A DNA stretch of 22,653 bases, from NCBI GenBank assembly GCA_031267775.1, contig JAIRYL010000195.1:1-22653 (forward strand), written 5' to 3'. Both the position numbers and the translations under genes were made by a program. The notes under the pieces are model-generated. The model made no database searches and was not told where the DNA came from. It saw only the letters and a list, made by a program, of their open reading frames with translations. The DNA is from Tannerellaceae bacterium. GTDB lineage: Bacteria; Bacteroidota; Bacteroidia; Bacteroidales; Tannerellaceae. Position 1 is the stretch's first letter. Every line of letters begins with the position of its first letter. Below, one piece after another: positions 22,305 through 22,653 of this stretch.

Positions 22305-22653
22305 TTTCTGTCCGATTCGCTTTGTTTTATGTGGGAAACGTAGGCGACTTTTCCCGGATATGACACAAAAAATGTTGTTAGCCTGCTCTTTTAACCAATG
22401 GCAGATATTACCCCTTTTCAAGACCGCCCCACATGCTTTTTATCAAATCAAATGCGTTGAACAATGTCAGTTTAAACGCAGATCAATCTTCTTTTCCGTT
22501 ACAAACAGGAGAACAAAGTCAATAATTCTAATGTATTAAAAAGGGTTGAATATTAGCGCTTTGCATTCATCGCTTTTTTCCGTCTCTTAAAGAGAGAAAC
22601 GTAGAAAAACTCATCATTTCCCTGCAAACATACGATATTTTTTCAAATAGTAT
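22305..22653. other. 349 bp after lptF/G without a convincing gene
   Basis: No open frame of useful size is seen on either strand. ATGTGGG (22329-22335) can pair with CCCACAT (22428-22434), and inside the next 50 bases TGCGTT-x-AAC can pair with GTT-xx-AACGCA, so a structured RNA is possible but not identified. On the minus strand TATGTTTG (complement of 22625-22632) fits a -7 element pointing left, but the only frame after it is 16 codons long. Confidence 0.5.

Noticed and set aside
22573..22632. Minus-strand mini-gene of 16 codons after a TATGTTTG element
   Set aside because: It is too short, has no recognised product, and the -33 spacing is wrong.

Overview
The window reads as Bacteroidota, most likely order Bacteroidales. 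The reasons are the gene families (hybrid two-component regulator with an AraC output domain, tandem GH92 glycosidases, head-GIN DUF2807 protein, ruvX-def and tgt-lptF/G gene pairs) and repeated matches to the Bacteroidota promoter -7 element TAnnTTTG just upstream of genes. Every recognised gene is on the + strand. No rRNA, tRNA, CRISPR array, transposase, phage gene or defence cassette was seen. Species cannot be named from this.

Region 1 (1-6673) is accessory in character and visibly GC-richer. It starts inside a hybrid two-component regulator that keeps its phospho-acceptor helix, receiver and AraC DNA-binding domain but has no room for a histidine-kinase ATPase domain. A 1.1-kb non-coding stretch follows, full of repeats: a 21-bp-periodic array enclosed by perfect 33-bp inverted repeats, an AT-rich 20-bp inverted repeat pair, a strong bidirectional terminator, and an operator-like zone. 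Two adjacent GH92 (alpha-mannosidase family) genes come next, one with a Sec signal peptide and one a lipoprotein. The regulator is a natural candidate for controlling them (inference). No SusC/SusD pair is present.

Region 2 (6742-11452) concerns the envelope: a secreted beta-helical GIN-domain protein, glucose-1-phosphate thymidylyltransferase (rfbA), an OmpA-like peptidoglycan-binding porin, and a membrane polyprenyl-phosphate sugar-phosphate transferase that would start O-antigen or capsule repeat units.

Region 3 (11524-16546) is housekeeping: ruvX, def, an acyl-CoA carboxyltransferase and a small biotin carrier protein in tight order, then a secreted TPR protein. A short XRE-type regulator (16929-17333) with operator-like half-sites upstream comes next.

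Region 4 (17514-22304) holds a Tat-exported DUF362 protein next to a fused membrane/periplasmic polyferredoxin (NapH-like plus NapG-like), which probably work together in electron transfer across the inner membrane. Then come tgt (queuosine tRNA modification) and an LptF/LptG lipopolysaccharide-export permease. The last 350 bases have no convincing gene.

I found no clear-cut new multi-gene system. The signals most worth checking are the ATPase-less regulator, the nested repeat element at 1128-1401, the single-chain NapH-Tat-NapG protein, the palindrome over the tgt start, and the half-sites before the XRE gene.
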